Below, one piece after another: positions 10,075-21,722 of a DNA stretch of 64,000 bases. Source of the DNA: Stromatinia cepivora (lineage: Eukaryota > Ascomycota > Leotiomycetes > Helotiales > Sclerotiniaceae); the NCBI GenBank assembly GCA_014898415.1, contig RCTD01000019.1, positions 806,001-870,000 on the forward strand, written 5' to 3'. The notes under the pieces were generated by a model. It had not been told where the DNA came from and did no database searches. It was given only the letters and a program-made list of their open reading frames with translations. Each line of letters opens with the position of its first letter. Positions within the stretch are counted from its first letter, which is position 1. Both the position numbers and the translations under genes were made by a program.

Positions 10075-11826
10075 ATGACAACATCAACCCAATCCATCTC
10101 CAACGAACCCCCCTCAGACTCCTCAAACCGTCCTAAAATCCTCATCCCAGAAAAAGTATCCATAGATGGCCTCACCTTACTAGGAAACAAATTCGAAATC
10201 CACCAACCTAAAACCCTTTCTCCCGTTGACCTCCTCACCATAATCCCTCATTACTCCGCCCTCATAATCCGTTCCGAAACAAAAGTCACATCTGAGATCC
10301 TCGCCGCTGCGAAAAATCTCAAAGTAGTCGCGAGAGCAGGAGTAGGTGTTGATAATATCGATGTAGAAACTGCTACTAGACATGGTATTATTGTGGTTAA
10401 TTCCCCGAGTGGAAATATTGCTGCGGCGGCTGAACATACCATTGCGTTGTTGATGGCGGTGGCGAGGAATGTTCCGGCGGGTGATAGGTCGTTGAGGGGT
10501 GGTGGGTGGGAGAGGGGGAAATTGGTAGGGACGGAGGTGGGCGGGAAGGTTTTGGGGATTATTGGGTTGGGGAAGGTAGGGTTGAAGGTTGCGAGGATGG
10601 CGGTGGGGTTGGGAATGAAGGTTTTGGCTTTGGATCCTTATGCTAGTCCGGAAATTGCAGAGGCGAATGACGTTTTGCTTGTGAAGGAATTAGTGGAATT
10701 ATTACCAGTGGTGGATTTTTTGACAATTCATACCCCGCTTATTGCTAGTACATTGGATTTAATTGGGAAAGAGGAATTGGGAAAGATGAAAAAGACGGCA
10801 AAGGTACTTAATGTGGCAAGAGGTGGAGTGTATAATGAACAAGCATTACTTGATGCTCTCGACGAGGGTATCATCGCAGGAGCAGGCCTAGATGTCTTTA
10901 CATCCGAACCTCCCACCCCCGATTCCCCAGCTCAAAAACTTACTCAACACCCCAAGGTAGTCGCTACACCACATCTAGGAGCGTCAACAATCGAAGCACA
11001 AGAATCGGTTTCAGTAGATGTTTGCACACAAGTTCGTTCTATCTTAAGCGGAGGTCTCCCTACATCCGCAGTCAACGCCCCACTTATTCTCCCAGAAGAA
11101 TACAAAAAATTACAACCATTTGTTAAATTGATGGAAAAGATAGGTGGATTATATACACAACATTATCGAGGAAAAGGAGTAGGAGGAAAGAAATTCGAAG
11201 TTATTTACGAAGGCGAACTTGCGGGAATCGCTAACACACGACCACTTTTCGCAGCATTGGTGAAGGGCCTCATGGGTAGTATTAGTGAACGCGGTGGTCG
11301 CGATGTCAATATCGTTAATGCTTCTTTACTTGCTAAAGAAAAAGGAATACTGATTAGCGAAACGCATGTCTCGGAGAGTAAAAACCTCGTTTATGCTAGT
11401 TTGGTTACTCTTAAGGTTGTTGGTGTAGGAGGGGTAGGAGGTAGTGGTTATGCGGGAGAACAAATCATAAGTGGTTATGTAAGTGATCGTGGAATTTTCA
11501 TCAGTAGACTCGATAGATTTAATACGAGTTTTGCACCTGAAGGCACACTTTGTGTTTTGAGGAATAATGATGAACCGGGAAAGATTGGGGTTGTGGGGGG
11601 GATATTGGGGAGGGCGGGGATTAATGTTAGGTTTATGAGTGTGGCGGCGCTGGATAAGAATGGAGATGGAGGGAGTGGTGGAGAAGGAAATAAAGGGGTG
11701 GAGGGGGGGGAAATTAAAAATGAAGCATTGATGATTTTGGGTATTGATGGGGTGGTGAGCAAGGAAGTTGAGGCGGAATTGAGGAGTGAGGAGGGAATCT
11801 TTGATGTGGGGATTGTTTATTTGTGA
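10075..11826 (+). CDS. SER3: D-3-phosphoglycerate dehydrogenase
   Basis: Single exon, 583 residues. It catalyses the first step of serine synthesis, oxidising 3-phosphoglycerate to 3-phosphohydroxypyruvate with NAD. Visible features are PKILIPEKVSIDGL near residue 20, ARAGVGVDNID in the substrate domain, the Rossmann motif GLGKVG at 164-169, the LNVARGG strand near 246 and the catalytic ATPHLGAS histidine at about 300. An intervening domain follows (SAVNAP, residue about 335 on), then a C-terminal ACT domain (GTLCVLRNNDEPGKIG from about 491). This is the long type-1 form, so feedback by serine is likely from family knowledge. The ACT domain contains a Gly/Glu-rich insertion near residue 530 (DKNGDGGSGGEGNKG) that is not typical. 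The start has an ACAATG context after a CT-rich leader. The symbol follows yeast usage. Confidence 0.95.
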   Translation: MTTSTQSISNEPPSDSSNRPKILIPEKVSIDGLTLLGNKFEIHQPKTLSPVDLLTIIPHYSALIIRSETKVTSEILAAAKNLKVVARAGVGVDNIDVETATRHGIIVVNSPSGNIAAAAEHTIALLMAVARNVPAGDRSLRGGGWERGKLVGTEVGGKVLGIIGLGKVGLKVARMAVGLGMKVLALDPYASPEIAEANDVLLVKELVELLPVVDFLTIHTPLIASTLDLIGKEELGKMKKTAKVLNVARGGVYNEQALLDALDEGIIAGAGLDVFTSEPPTPDSPAQKLTQHPKVVATPHLGASTIEAQESVSVDVCTQVRSILSGGLPTSAVNAPLILPEEYKKLQPFVKLMEKIGGLYTQHYRGKGVGGKKFEVIYEGELAGIANTRPLFAALVKGLMGSISERGGRDVNIVNASLLAKEKGILISETHVSESKNLVYASLVTLKVVGVGGVGGSGYAGEQIISGYVSDRGIFISRLDRFNTSFAPEGTLCVLRNNDEPGKIGVVGGILGRAGINVRFMSVAALDKNGDGGSGGEGNKGVEGGEIKNEALMILGIDGVVSKEVEAELRSEEGIFDVGIVYL

Positions 11827-12218
11827 CTGTTTATTTGTGAGGGGCTGTGAGGTGTTGAGGAAAAGATATGAGGGAAAGATATGAGGGAGAGAATGAGGAT
11901 TACTGGAAAAGCTCAATGATTGATAAGGTTACCGGGAATTTGAAAGAATGGTGGAATTTAAAGTAGAAATGGATAACTCGGCGCGGAGTAAAATAAGCGA
12001 TATTCTTCAAAAGCATTATATTATATTATATTATATCAAATCATAGCAATTGCATACAATAAATTATGAATGGATTCAGAATAATAATAATAGTATTCGA
12101 GTATATATATTGATATATCTAGCAGATGGGAGGTTAGAGAATTATTCCATAACGATTGATGATTGATAATAGATGCAGGAAATACAAACCCAAAGATTCC
12201 AATTCATTTCTATCATCT
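11827..12218. other. Intergenic 3' flank of the PGDH gene
   Basis: It contains a short ATTAT run near 12018-12036 and A+T-rich sequence. No gene is seen. Confidence 0.4.
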
Positions 12219-12730
12219 TTGTCGGCTATTCATAATATGGTTAACCACCCGAAGGTGATTGATAGCACCAACTCCGATCTGTATAATAACTTTAGATAAA
12301 TATAATTAATCAATTACACAATATAATTCAGATATCAATATAGAAAAATGATCATTGAAAATACTGTAATATAATTATCAAATGAAATTTTTATTATTAA
12401 TTCAAATGTATAAGTAAATATAAAATCGATATTTTGGAATTTCAAAGGAACTTCCAATTTGAGTAAATTATCTTCTGAAAATTATTCAATTGTATTAATA
12501 ATCTCTTTTTTCTTAATCCGAAATATTATTCAATCTCATAATAACAATGTCAGATTAATTATTTTATTTCAAAATTTTATTCTGTATTCAAAAAGCAATC
12601 TAGAATTATAATCTTATATAAAATTTAATATTAATTTTTGATTTAATTTATACAAATCGGAGTTGTTGCAGATCGGAGTTGATGCTACTAATCACCTGGG
12701 GTGGTTGGCAGAATTTCTATTAGCCGACAA
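12219..12730. mobile_element. Inverted-repeat (MITE-like) element, about 512 bp
   Basis: The left end (12219-12290) and the reverse complement of the right end (12657-12730) share a terminal TTGTCGGCTA and internal blocks AACCACCC, AGGTGATT and CAACTCCGATCTG, about 70 bp of imperfect inverted repeat. The interior (12300-12650) is extremely A+T-rich with no ORF, consistent with a non-autonomous element later hit by RIP. The right arm repeats the block ATCGGAGTTG twice. I see no clear target duplication, so the superfamily is unassigned. Confidence 0.7.
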
Positions 12731-15700
12731 GTATACCTTTTATATCCACACTCAAGTGCAAAAAGAACTTATTTATTTTGTTATTATGTTATGTTGTTTA
12801 GTATCCTTGATTTATTTGATGTGTTGATATCTCAACCTCAACTTTAAATTTAAATCTCTCGAATATGGACGCAGTATAGTAAAAATGCAAATGCAAATTC
12901 AAATCTATATAAGTAAATCCAAGCATCCCCATCCCCATCCTAACCCCCTTTTCTCTAACCTCTCTTTTCCTCTTTTTCTATATATATTATATATTATATA
13001 TTATCTCTAATAATTTTTATCCTCCCTGGTTGTATGAAAGTTTAAAAGTTTATTTGTTTTTATCTGGATAAATTTAGATAAATTTGCAGGTAAGTCCAGA
13101 TAAGTCGATAAATTCAGATAAGTCTGAATAAGTTTAGATAAGTCCAGGTAAATTTGAAGATATGGTAAGTTTTCTTTATATTGCTTGAGGAGGGGAGGGG
13201 GAAGGGGGGGCGGATGTTTTTCTGGGTGGTTTGGATGAGGATTTTGTTTGTTTGTTAGTTTAGAGGGGGTTCGTGTGTGTGGGCTGCTGAGAGGGAGGTT
13301 CAGAAGGGGGTTTGTGAAGAGATTCTGAGTTGAGGAGTTTTTATTGATTTGTCTGATTTATACTGTTATTGGTGTTTTCGAGGAGAGAGAGTTGAGGTGA
13401 TGGGGGATTGAATATCAAGGATGAATATCCCTTTCCCTACTTAAGCTTATTTGTTATTTATCATCTATTATATTTTACTTCCATTATCATTATCATTGTT
13501 ACCATTCGAATACATCTATCATCTCATCCCATCACCACTTTCACTACTAAACCACTAAACCACATCTATCACCATTCAAAACCATCTATCATCCCATCCC
13601 ATCCCACAAACCCTATCCCTCAAACCCTCCAAAAAGTAAGAACCTAGTATGTCCATCCATCCAATACATGGCAGGATATCTACACTGCCCCCATCCCATC
13701 CCCATCTTAATCCCTTCCCCATCCCCATCTTAATCCCTTCCCCATCCCCAACACCAAGCACGACCACTCACACATCCAGATGGTTTATCTTTTTTATCTT
13801 TTTATCCCGTCTTCCTTGTATACATCGACCATTTCAGTACGATTTCTTGGGTTTGGAAAGGGGGAGGGAAGGGGGAGACGTTTAAATAGTTAAACGAGGA
13901 ATAGAATTCTAGGGAGGGGGGTTGATTTCTCCACAGTTTGGGTATCCACTTCCTGGGGATTTCATCATGTTTCTCCAATGGGGTTGTTTGGATGTAAGAT
14001 ATATTCACCTATCCACTTCTCCTCCAAAATCCAAATTCCCAACAAACCATACACGCACATAAAATTTACAGAAACCACAGAAACCACAGAAATCTATAAG
14101 AGAAATCTCTCTCCCTATCTCTCTCCTTTTACTCCTGCATTAATAATAAATTTCGTTGATAATTTCACATGGTGAATATAATTATAAATCGATATATAAA
14201 TCTCGACATACAAAATACACAACAAAATAAAAATAAAAATAAAAAAATAATAATTTGTATCTTACTATTGTACATGAAAATAATTGCTATCAATACCACA
14301 CTTCTATCATCCTTTTCTCCGGCTTTTATTAGTTTATAGGAAGTGTTATATTTGACTACTAATTCATTTTTCTTACATGAGCACCTTTTGTGAGCTATAA
14401 ACTGCAAACTCCGGGAGGGGAGGGGGAAGGATGACCCGAACTATCTCTACGGATTTTACATCTCCCTGGGGTATATGAAATTTTGCATAATGTAAGATTA
14501 TATTGTAACATTTGAGGAAAGTGAAAGTGTGGGAGAGGATGGGAAGTTATACTTTATTGTGGAATTTTGGTTTGGCTTGTATTTTGTACCGATGTTGTAC
14601 GTAGCTCATATACCGGAAACTCTTTGTAGTTTTTGATGGGATTGAGATAGGTGTTGTGGCTGTAAAAACTTTTGGGGGGAACAGGGGCTAGGATATGCAG
14701 TTTATTGCAACACTAGAACTATCATAAAACAACTGAGAATGGGTTTTAGCATGTTGATATGGAATCCAAATGGTAGAGAAAGCTCTGTTTATATACTCTG
14801 ATTTGAAGTGTCGAAGTTGATGGTAGATCTGCAAGGAGCTTAGTTGATTGGTTGAAAGTCACACAATCATTGCACATACCCGCCCAGGCCAGGGTAAGAT
14901 TTCGATACTGTATGAAAAATAACTTCTCTTGCTTTTACGCTCACTCATCTGAGATTGTGTAGTACTTCAGCCATCCTGCTCGTCTCCCAGAGATATAAAT
15001 GCACCCCGATCTGTGAAATTTCTTCCTCAATAGCTGGCCGACACTCAAAATATCCGAGACAAGGGCGGAGAGAGATGCGGACCCTAGTCTTCTGAGATTT
15101 TCAAAGACTATTTGAAGACAGACCGATATTTTATTCAAGAATTCTGTCGCTCTGAATCGCAAAGGACGTCCTTGCTGACAAGATATGGGTATTATCGATT
15201 GCGTTTGCTCACTTTTGTGCTTTTATCACTGCGAACTTACTATCGTTGTCATTGCTGCTTTGTATTTCTCATCTGAAGACTGAATCCTGATCAATCAAGT
15301 AAATTCTACATCCCTCACTCCCAGTATGATATGGTATGATGGTTCACGTTGTCCAATGTACAGTATATTCACAATGCACCCCATATGTTGCCAATAAGGA
15401 AACAATTGTTTTCATGTATCAAAGAATAACTTCGGCGATCCTCTTGCTTCTTAAATAGTATATACAGTCAGAATATCGTGAACAGTCAGAAACACCACTA
15501 CCTTCCGCTGGGTCATGATTGATGAACCGATTTTCGAGTTTTTCGGGTATTTAAAGACTTCAGTCTTCGAGTGCAAAGGCCTAAGCAATTTTCCAGGAGA
15601 GAAGTAGAGCAACATATCTTGCAATCGAGGTCTTGCTTTCGCGCTTGAGTATCGTGACTCTGGAAGAAAGGGTGGAAAGAGAATTATTGTTTGCGTATTA

Positions 15701-16424
15701 CCTAGATACTACCTAGTATTTCTTGCATTGTCGTTCATTTTAGCGTCTGTTCATTTTAGTGTCACGCTATTTCTCTCAATGTTCATTTTAGTGCTGTATC
15801 TTATTGGTCCGTTCATTTTAGTATCGCACTATTTCTCGCATCGCTTATCTGAGTGGTCCGTTCATTTTCTCGCATCATCTATCTCATTGGTCCGTTCATT
15901 TTAGCGTGCACTAATTCTCCCATCGTTCATTTTAGCGTCTGTTCATTTTAGCGCATACCTTTGACTTCCTTATCATTTGTCGTCGTTGTTGTCATTTAAG
16001 AGTTCTAATTATTATCTAGGAAACTCTTTGCTGTCACTTTTGGGAAGTAAATCAGGAGAATTTGTAGTTCATCACGAGAGCACTCTCTGATTCCTCAAAT
16101 ATACTCTCCTGTTCCCTCATTTTATTGCTGTTCTTAAGATAGCTTCCGTGCTGCTGCCACCAGGCTCCTAGGCTCCTGGCATACCTCGAAATTCTTTCTC
16201 TGAGTAGGTTTAAGGATCAAGAAACAAGCGCTAGAGAATGAATTAAGGTGCTGGTAAGTAAGGAGGGGTAGTATTAGGTGGCTTCGGGATTTTGAGTGAA
16301 TGCCCTGACCAAAAGATCGTGGAAAACGCTTTTGAGAAGTAGCACTCAGTTTCTGTGAATCATTGTTCTCTGGGGATAAGGGAACGGAATGGATGTTTAT
16401 ATAAGAGCCGCCGATGTGGATGGT
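12731..16424. other. Gene-poor region with short repeats
   Basis: No convincing gene. There are imperfect 10-11-bp repeats of AGATAAGTCC type (13063-13154) and a duplicated CCCCATCCCCATCTTAATCC block (13690-13750). A GTTCATTTTAG repeat cluster lies at 15733-15952 and is listed separately. Short open frames on both strands lack recognisable motifs. Confidence 0.45.
15733..15952. repeat. Cluster of eight GTTCATTTTAG-type direct repeats
   Basis: Copies start at about 15733, 15748, 15781, 15811, 15859, 15893, 15924 and 15940. Most continue into GCG or GTG. Four are preceded by GGTCC or a related word, giving a longer unit TTGGTCCGTTCATTTTAG. Spacing is irregular (15-48 bp), so this is not a simple microsatellite. 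It could be a degenerate transposon end, satellite decay or binding-site cluster; I cannot tell which. Confidence 0.7.
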
Positions 16425-17358
16425 TAGGCTGCGCAACGGGTACCCGCGGGGCGGATAATGGCCTTGGCAGATAATCCATAGGTACTTATTGGGCGGGATA
16501 GGTAATTCAAAATTTGGATAGATAATCTACAGATTACCTATATATCTATAGATTATTTATCTATTTATAAATAAATGGATAATCTATAGATATATAGATA
16601 ATCTATAGATTATTTATAGATTATCTATAAATAATCTATAAACATTTAATAAAACCTAATAAAATAAAGATCGGAATAAAAGAAAATGATCTCCAATTCC
16701 AACTAGCTTACCATTACCAGCACCACCTCATCATCGATCTCAATTATCATTTCAATCATCACCTCATCATTATAATTCTAAATCATACTCATAATCTATT
16801 ACTATATTACAATTAAAAAAAACATCGATTATCTACAAAACCCTTTCTCCTTCTCAAATTAATAATAATATAAAGATTATAAAAGATAAAGAATATCAAT
16901 TACCATCCCTTATTCGATCACACAAAAGAATATAGTAAAGCCAATATAGAAATTTTAGAAATAGTTAAAAAAAAGAATAAAGAATAATCAAAACTTATTA
17001 AAATAAATATAAATATCATATATAAATAATTGATATATTATATAAATATTATAATTTTATATTAATCTTTATATTAATTATAAAATATTATAAAAGAATT
17101 ACAGATAATCTATAAATAATCTATAGATATATAGATTATCTATAGATAATCTACAAATAATCTATATATCTACAAATTATTTATCTATCTATGAATAAAT
17201 AAACTATCTATAAATAATCTATAGATTATCCATACAGAATAAATAATTTTGAAGCCTTGACGGATAATCTGCAGAACGGATAGAATCTCTAATGGATAAC
17301 CCATAGAGCGGATTATCCGCGGATTATCTATAGGTACAGATAATTTTTGCGCAGCCTA
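16425..17358. mobile_element. Non-autonomous hAT-like element (934 bp) with 8-bp target duplication
   Basis: The ends are perfect 12-bp inverted repeats (TAGGCTGCGCAA at 16425, TTGCGCAGCCTA ending 17358). They are flanked by an exact 8-bp duplication TGGATGGT (16417-16424 and 17359-17366). An 8-bp target duplication with short inverted ends is the hAT hallmark. The interior has no transposase ORF. Its subterminal zones carry GGATAATC-type words in both orientations, and the core is A+T-rich with many AATCTATAGATT palindromes. A transposase would have to act in trans. Confidence 0.85.
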
Positions 17359-17366
17359 TGGATGGT

Positions 17367-17950
17367 AATTGCTCAAAGACAGAATCGCCAATCGACCCGA
17401 TATATGCAAGAATTTCTTGTCTGTCCCTAAATTAAATGCTATTCGGTCAGATATGGACGTACATATTGCCTTGTTGAATGAGCGAAATCTCGAGGAAACA
17501 TATTATCCTCTGATGTGTTATGGAAATTTTTATCATTGTCTCGTATATCCATTTACATTGTCATTTTACTCAAAATCTGTTGTTCTTCTGTAGGAGCGTT
17601 ATTGGAATCCAAATTTTTCAATATTCAACGTGTTTACACTGATAACTCCACAAAGCTCATGGAGCGGCTATGTACGTGCCAAGTACTATGTTAACATTCG
17701 GTTCATCTTATTTCTGCCGTGCAATGTTCAAAATTCACACGTACCGATTCTTTTATGGTGGGCCAGACCTTCAGGATGAAGAGGCTCTAAAGTACCTCGT
17801 GATTCAGGTGCACATCGGATTCACCTCAACTCGTAAATATGGTTATAAGTTATATGAAGGAATAGTGCTTGCATTCACTTCTACTCTTATTGATACTGCG
17901 TTGGGTTATCGGATTCACAAAATCTTTGAGGGGAATGTCGAATTCTAACC
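17367..17950 (+). other. Coding-like remnant, unrecognised
   Basis: Two + frames (17369-17593 and 17670-17948) have amino-acid composition closer to protein than the surrounding spacer, for example GGPDLQDEEALKYL. No start, consistent exon structure or family is evident. The first begins right after the hAT-like target duplication, so the element may have landed in an older gene or repeat. Confidence 0.2.
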
Positions 17951-20900
17951 ATTGTAATATGCTTAACGACTAATTCACTTCGGACCCTCAGAATCAACTT
18001 CACCGGTCTTCAGTGCAGCCGGCTTGGGTGCCTATGAATGTCATTTTTAATTCTAGATCTATATATGTTGCATAGAAGTGCTCCCAGAAATACATGGCTA
18101 ACGTAAGAGAACGATGAAAACAATCAGATTGCGGTTGCTGTGCACTGGGAGATTTATCAACCTCCGTACCTCAATCTACCGGATGGTTTCGATAAGTGCT
18201 AGGGAAAATCTAGATGGATAGGCTCCAATTTTCACTTTTGTCCCCGGGATGATACCCGCGCCACGCATCAGACGAAAACAGAACGATAAACGCGGCCCCC
18301 GACGTGACAGACGACAGCAGGAACCGGACATCACCCAAACCCTCTACCGCCGCCAGTAATTTATTATTTCGAATAAGTTGAATTCTCCCTCAAATCTTTT
18401 TGAGTACCAGCAAACTAAGAAACAAGTTTCGGGCCAAGGGTAATAACTCTCTGGATCTCACAGAATCTCCAAAACCTATAGCATAAAGCAATATTACTGG
18501 ATGTTAATTGATGGTCCCTAACCTAGAGATTGAGTTCTTAAATAATAATCTTTTGACAAAAGATCAGGTGTGGAGATTCACTTAATGCTATGCAGATTTG
18601 TAAATACCAATCATGAAGTTGATCAGGGGAGATAGTGGAGACGGGGCTTTGTGTTGATCCTGGTCAATTGTTTGATGTCTTGTGATTTTTGTTTGTATTC
18701 ACTCCAAACGCACTTTGGGTAAATTAGATACCAGTAAAAGGGGGGCTCTAGCAGCATATCAAGAACTATTTCTAATTCACCAAATTGTAGCTATACAACA
18801 AACCTCGAACATCTCACCATTAAAAACGAAGTTTTCGAGATTTTCCCCTCGTGCTCACCTTGACTATGGTGTGAAGTATACTACTACAGCTTATACCCAC
18901 ATTCCCCGCACTTCAACACAGCAAGCATGTCAAGAACCCCGGCTCCTCCTCATTAGATCCAATAAGCTTAAGCGGGCCTCAGGTAGTGTTTCCGTTAATC
19001 TTCTGGGAGAATCATGGCTATGCTGGAACTAATCTAGGTTGATTTACTTCTAGCCATTCCAAAAGCAAGCAGTTTACTATTTTGCTTTAGGGATCCTGGC
19101 TGTCAAGATGATAATTGGCGTGCAAGTGCGGGGTTGTGATATGCTTGCTATTTTGGGGATACTTGTAGTCTCAGAGTGCGATCTTAGGTATGGTAAGCAT
19201 ACATTGGTAGACATAAAGTTTAAGGTAGGGGGACAAGGAGGAAACGGGAAGAACAATGGTGGGGATTAAAATGTATGGATTGGATTGGATTGAATCATGA
19301 TGTCACAAACCTGGTGGTTGAATGGTATTTTGCTCTTTAACCTATGATTAGTCCAACTATATCACAAACTATTTCAGTAATAGTTTATCAAGCTTTGTTA
19401 CTTGTCTTCATCCTAGAAGTATACCAAGCATAGGCAGACAAACTATCCAAACAGTTTGTACTGTACTGTCATGTTACTGTATTGTAGAAGACTAAGTAAT
19501 GTCACACTGCATGTCATTCATCAGCTTTGTTCTACTTTGTGATATTGCGTGTATATTCCATTCCAGCCTTATAACAGACCACAATCTTCCCACACCAATC
19601 TAATACTCAAACTTCTTACAGAGAAAAATGTATTCAGTTTTGTGGGACAAACTTTTATATCTCTGAAATTGACAGCCTGATATAAGCATTGCCAAACCTG
19701 CAATCAACTTAGATTAGGATCCAACCTGTTTTTGTCTACTTACCTCAATTATCTTTATAATATGTCCTCTTCCCACTGGCTCAAGACTTCCTTCTGTAGA
19801 ATCAAAGCTTTCTTGATCTTTGGGAAGCTCAGAATAAAGCAGCTACACAGATCTTCCATTTTGGTTATTCTTTTGGGACTTGAAAAGGCATAACAACATC
19901 GTCATACTCAGGATGGTGGCAAAATGCTCTTGGTTCCTTCTCTTATTAGTATGACTTTTTATCAATAATTGCACACGAATAGATTCAAGAGTAAAAGGAA
20001 CAAGGTCAACAAAATATCACATGCCACAATCCAATTAAAGACTGGGACTATCTTTTAACAGAAATCAAGTTCCGATGCACAGCATTTTGGTAACTTTACC
20101 ATGAAGAAATATCCCAACTCTCAAGCCTCGAGAATGAGCTAATTTATTGAAAATAACCGACCTTGCCCAGAATATTCTCCTCAAGTGCAAGATGCATCCA
20201 CCTCACATTACCAAAGATCGGGAAATGGAGTTCCTCCGCTTTCCAATGCTAGAAATGATAATTCAGCCTTTTATTTCTTCTATTCGATTGCTCTCCATCC
20301 CGTTCCTAGCAAACGGTATGCTATCATCTTCTAGCCTTTTCCCCTCCCCAGTTATAGAATCCCGGAAACTAACTCCATTTCCTCTAGCTTCGAAGTATCT
20401 AAATTCACAAAATAGTATAAACTAGTAACTGGAGACTTGAACTGGTAGTTGAAGGCGCAGCGAATCATGGTGCGATATCATGGCGTGCCTGGCACGGATG
20501 CACCCATATCGTAGCTCGACATTTTGCTAAAGGGATTTCTTCCTCGCTCTCTTTATTTGATCCTCTCCTAACCCTCTTTACTTATAATACACTAACCTAA
20601 CCTTCTAAATCTAGAGGAAAGAAAGTAAGTTCCAAAAGTGTAAGAAGCAGGAGGAGGAAAATTGAACGGCGCAAGAATATACAAGTTAGATCTTCTGGTG
20701 CTGAGCTTCTGGTGATGGCGTGGTGTGTATTGGAGCTTGGAGCTGGACGATAAGTGGTGGTCATGTTATTGGTATGGGAGTAGGAGGAGGAATGGAAGAG
20801 GTTGTTGTACATGACGAGGAGGAAAGAGGATCGAAATTCCGTAAAACCAAATGTGTGTCAGTATAATCTCCCATCCATGGTGCTTTTATTATGTATACCT

Positions 20901-21722
20901 GCCCTTATTTTCATATCAGGATGAAGCCATAGAAGTAGATATACTTGCGAATTTAAACCTATCAAAGATAAAATGTTACTTTAGAGATTGAGTCATAAGT
21001 GCGTGATATGTATAAACAAAGTTGACTTGCTTGATTCTCGAAATCCTCTATATATAATAGATAGTGTATCTCCAGACTGCACTCATCATTTCTCCCTTCA
21101 AACTCTAGACTAACACACTCAATAAAAGAAAGGTACAAATTCAAAGAAATCCATATATACCCCCCACACATAACAAATATTTCCCCCAGATCCCCAAATT
21201 ACATAGTACAGCACCATCCTAACCATTCACAACATCTGCTCATCAAAAGTCCTCCCCTCAGGCACTCACATCCCTAGTCCCCTAAGATCCAGTCACTAGG
21301 CTGAGTCCATCAACGGCCTGATGTCAAAAGAGTGTTGTACTAGATAGATCATTGATCTCATAACCGAAAGGGTACATAAATAGTCTACCCATCGATGGAC
21401 TGGAGAATGGATTTCGTTTTTGTACAAACAACATTTTGTAAAGGACTTCTACTCAGAACAATCTCCTTACTGTGGAACAATTTTCATCAGACTTGGAGCC
21501 TCTCAACCAAGGATAGAGTTGTTGAATAGTCACCACAATATTAAATATCTGCTCGCCAGTAGGTAATATACACCTTTTTCCTTGTCTGTTTCTTATTCAT
21601 TATCCTACCCCTGGGCCCTTGTGCTATTCATTATCATCACATACTGATTCAAAGAACCTACAGATCCCAGCGCATCTTGCTTCAAGGTGCCTTCCTCGTC
21701 TTCCTCAAAAGGTATTGAGTCC
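17951..21722. other. Long intergenic region, no supported gene
   Basis: Mixed-composition DNA with a short G+C-rich patch near 18240-18350. Open frames on both strands are under 120 codons and show no recognisable motif. A possible upstream exon of the SET gene (acceptor CTACAG near 21662) reads in frame to 21687 but is unproven. Confidence 0.45.

Noticed and set aside
11326..11916. 196-codon minus-strand frame over the PGDH gene
   Set aside because: Antisense shadow of a well-supported coding sequence with no motif of its own.
13408..14175. Small genes near 13.4-14.2 kb
   Set aside because: The frames arise from CCATC/ATCCC low-complexity sequence and show no conserved pattern or splice support.
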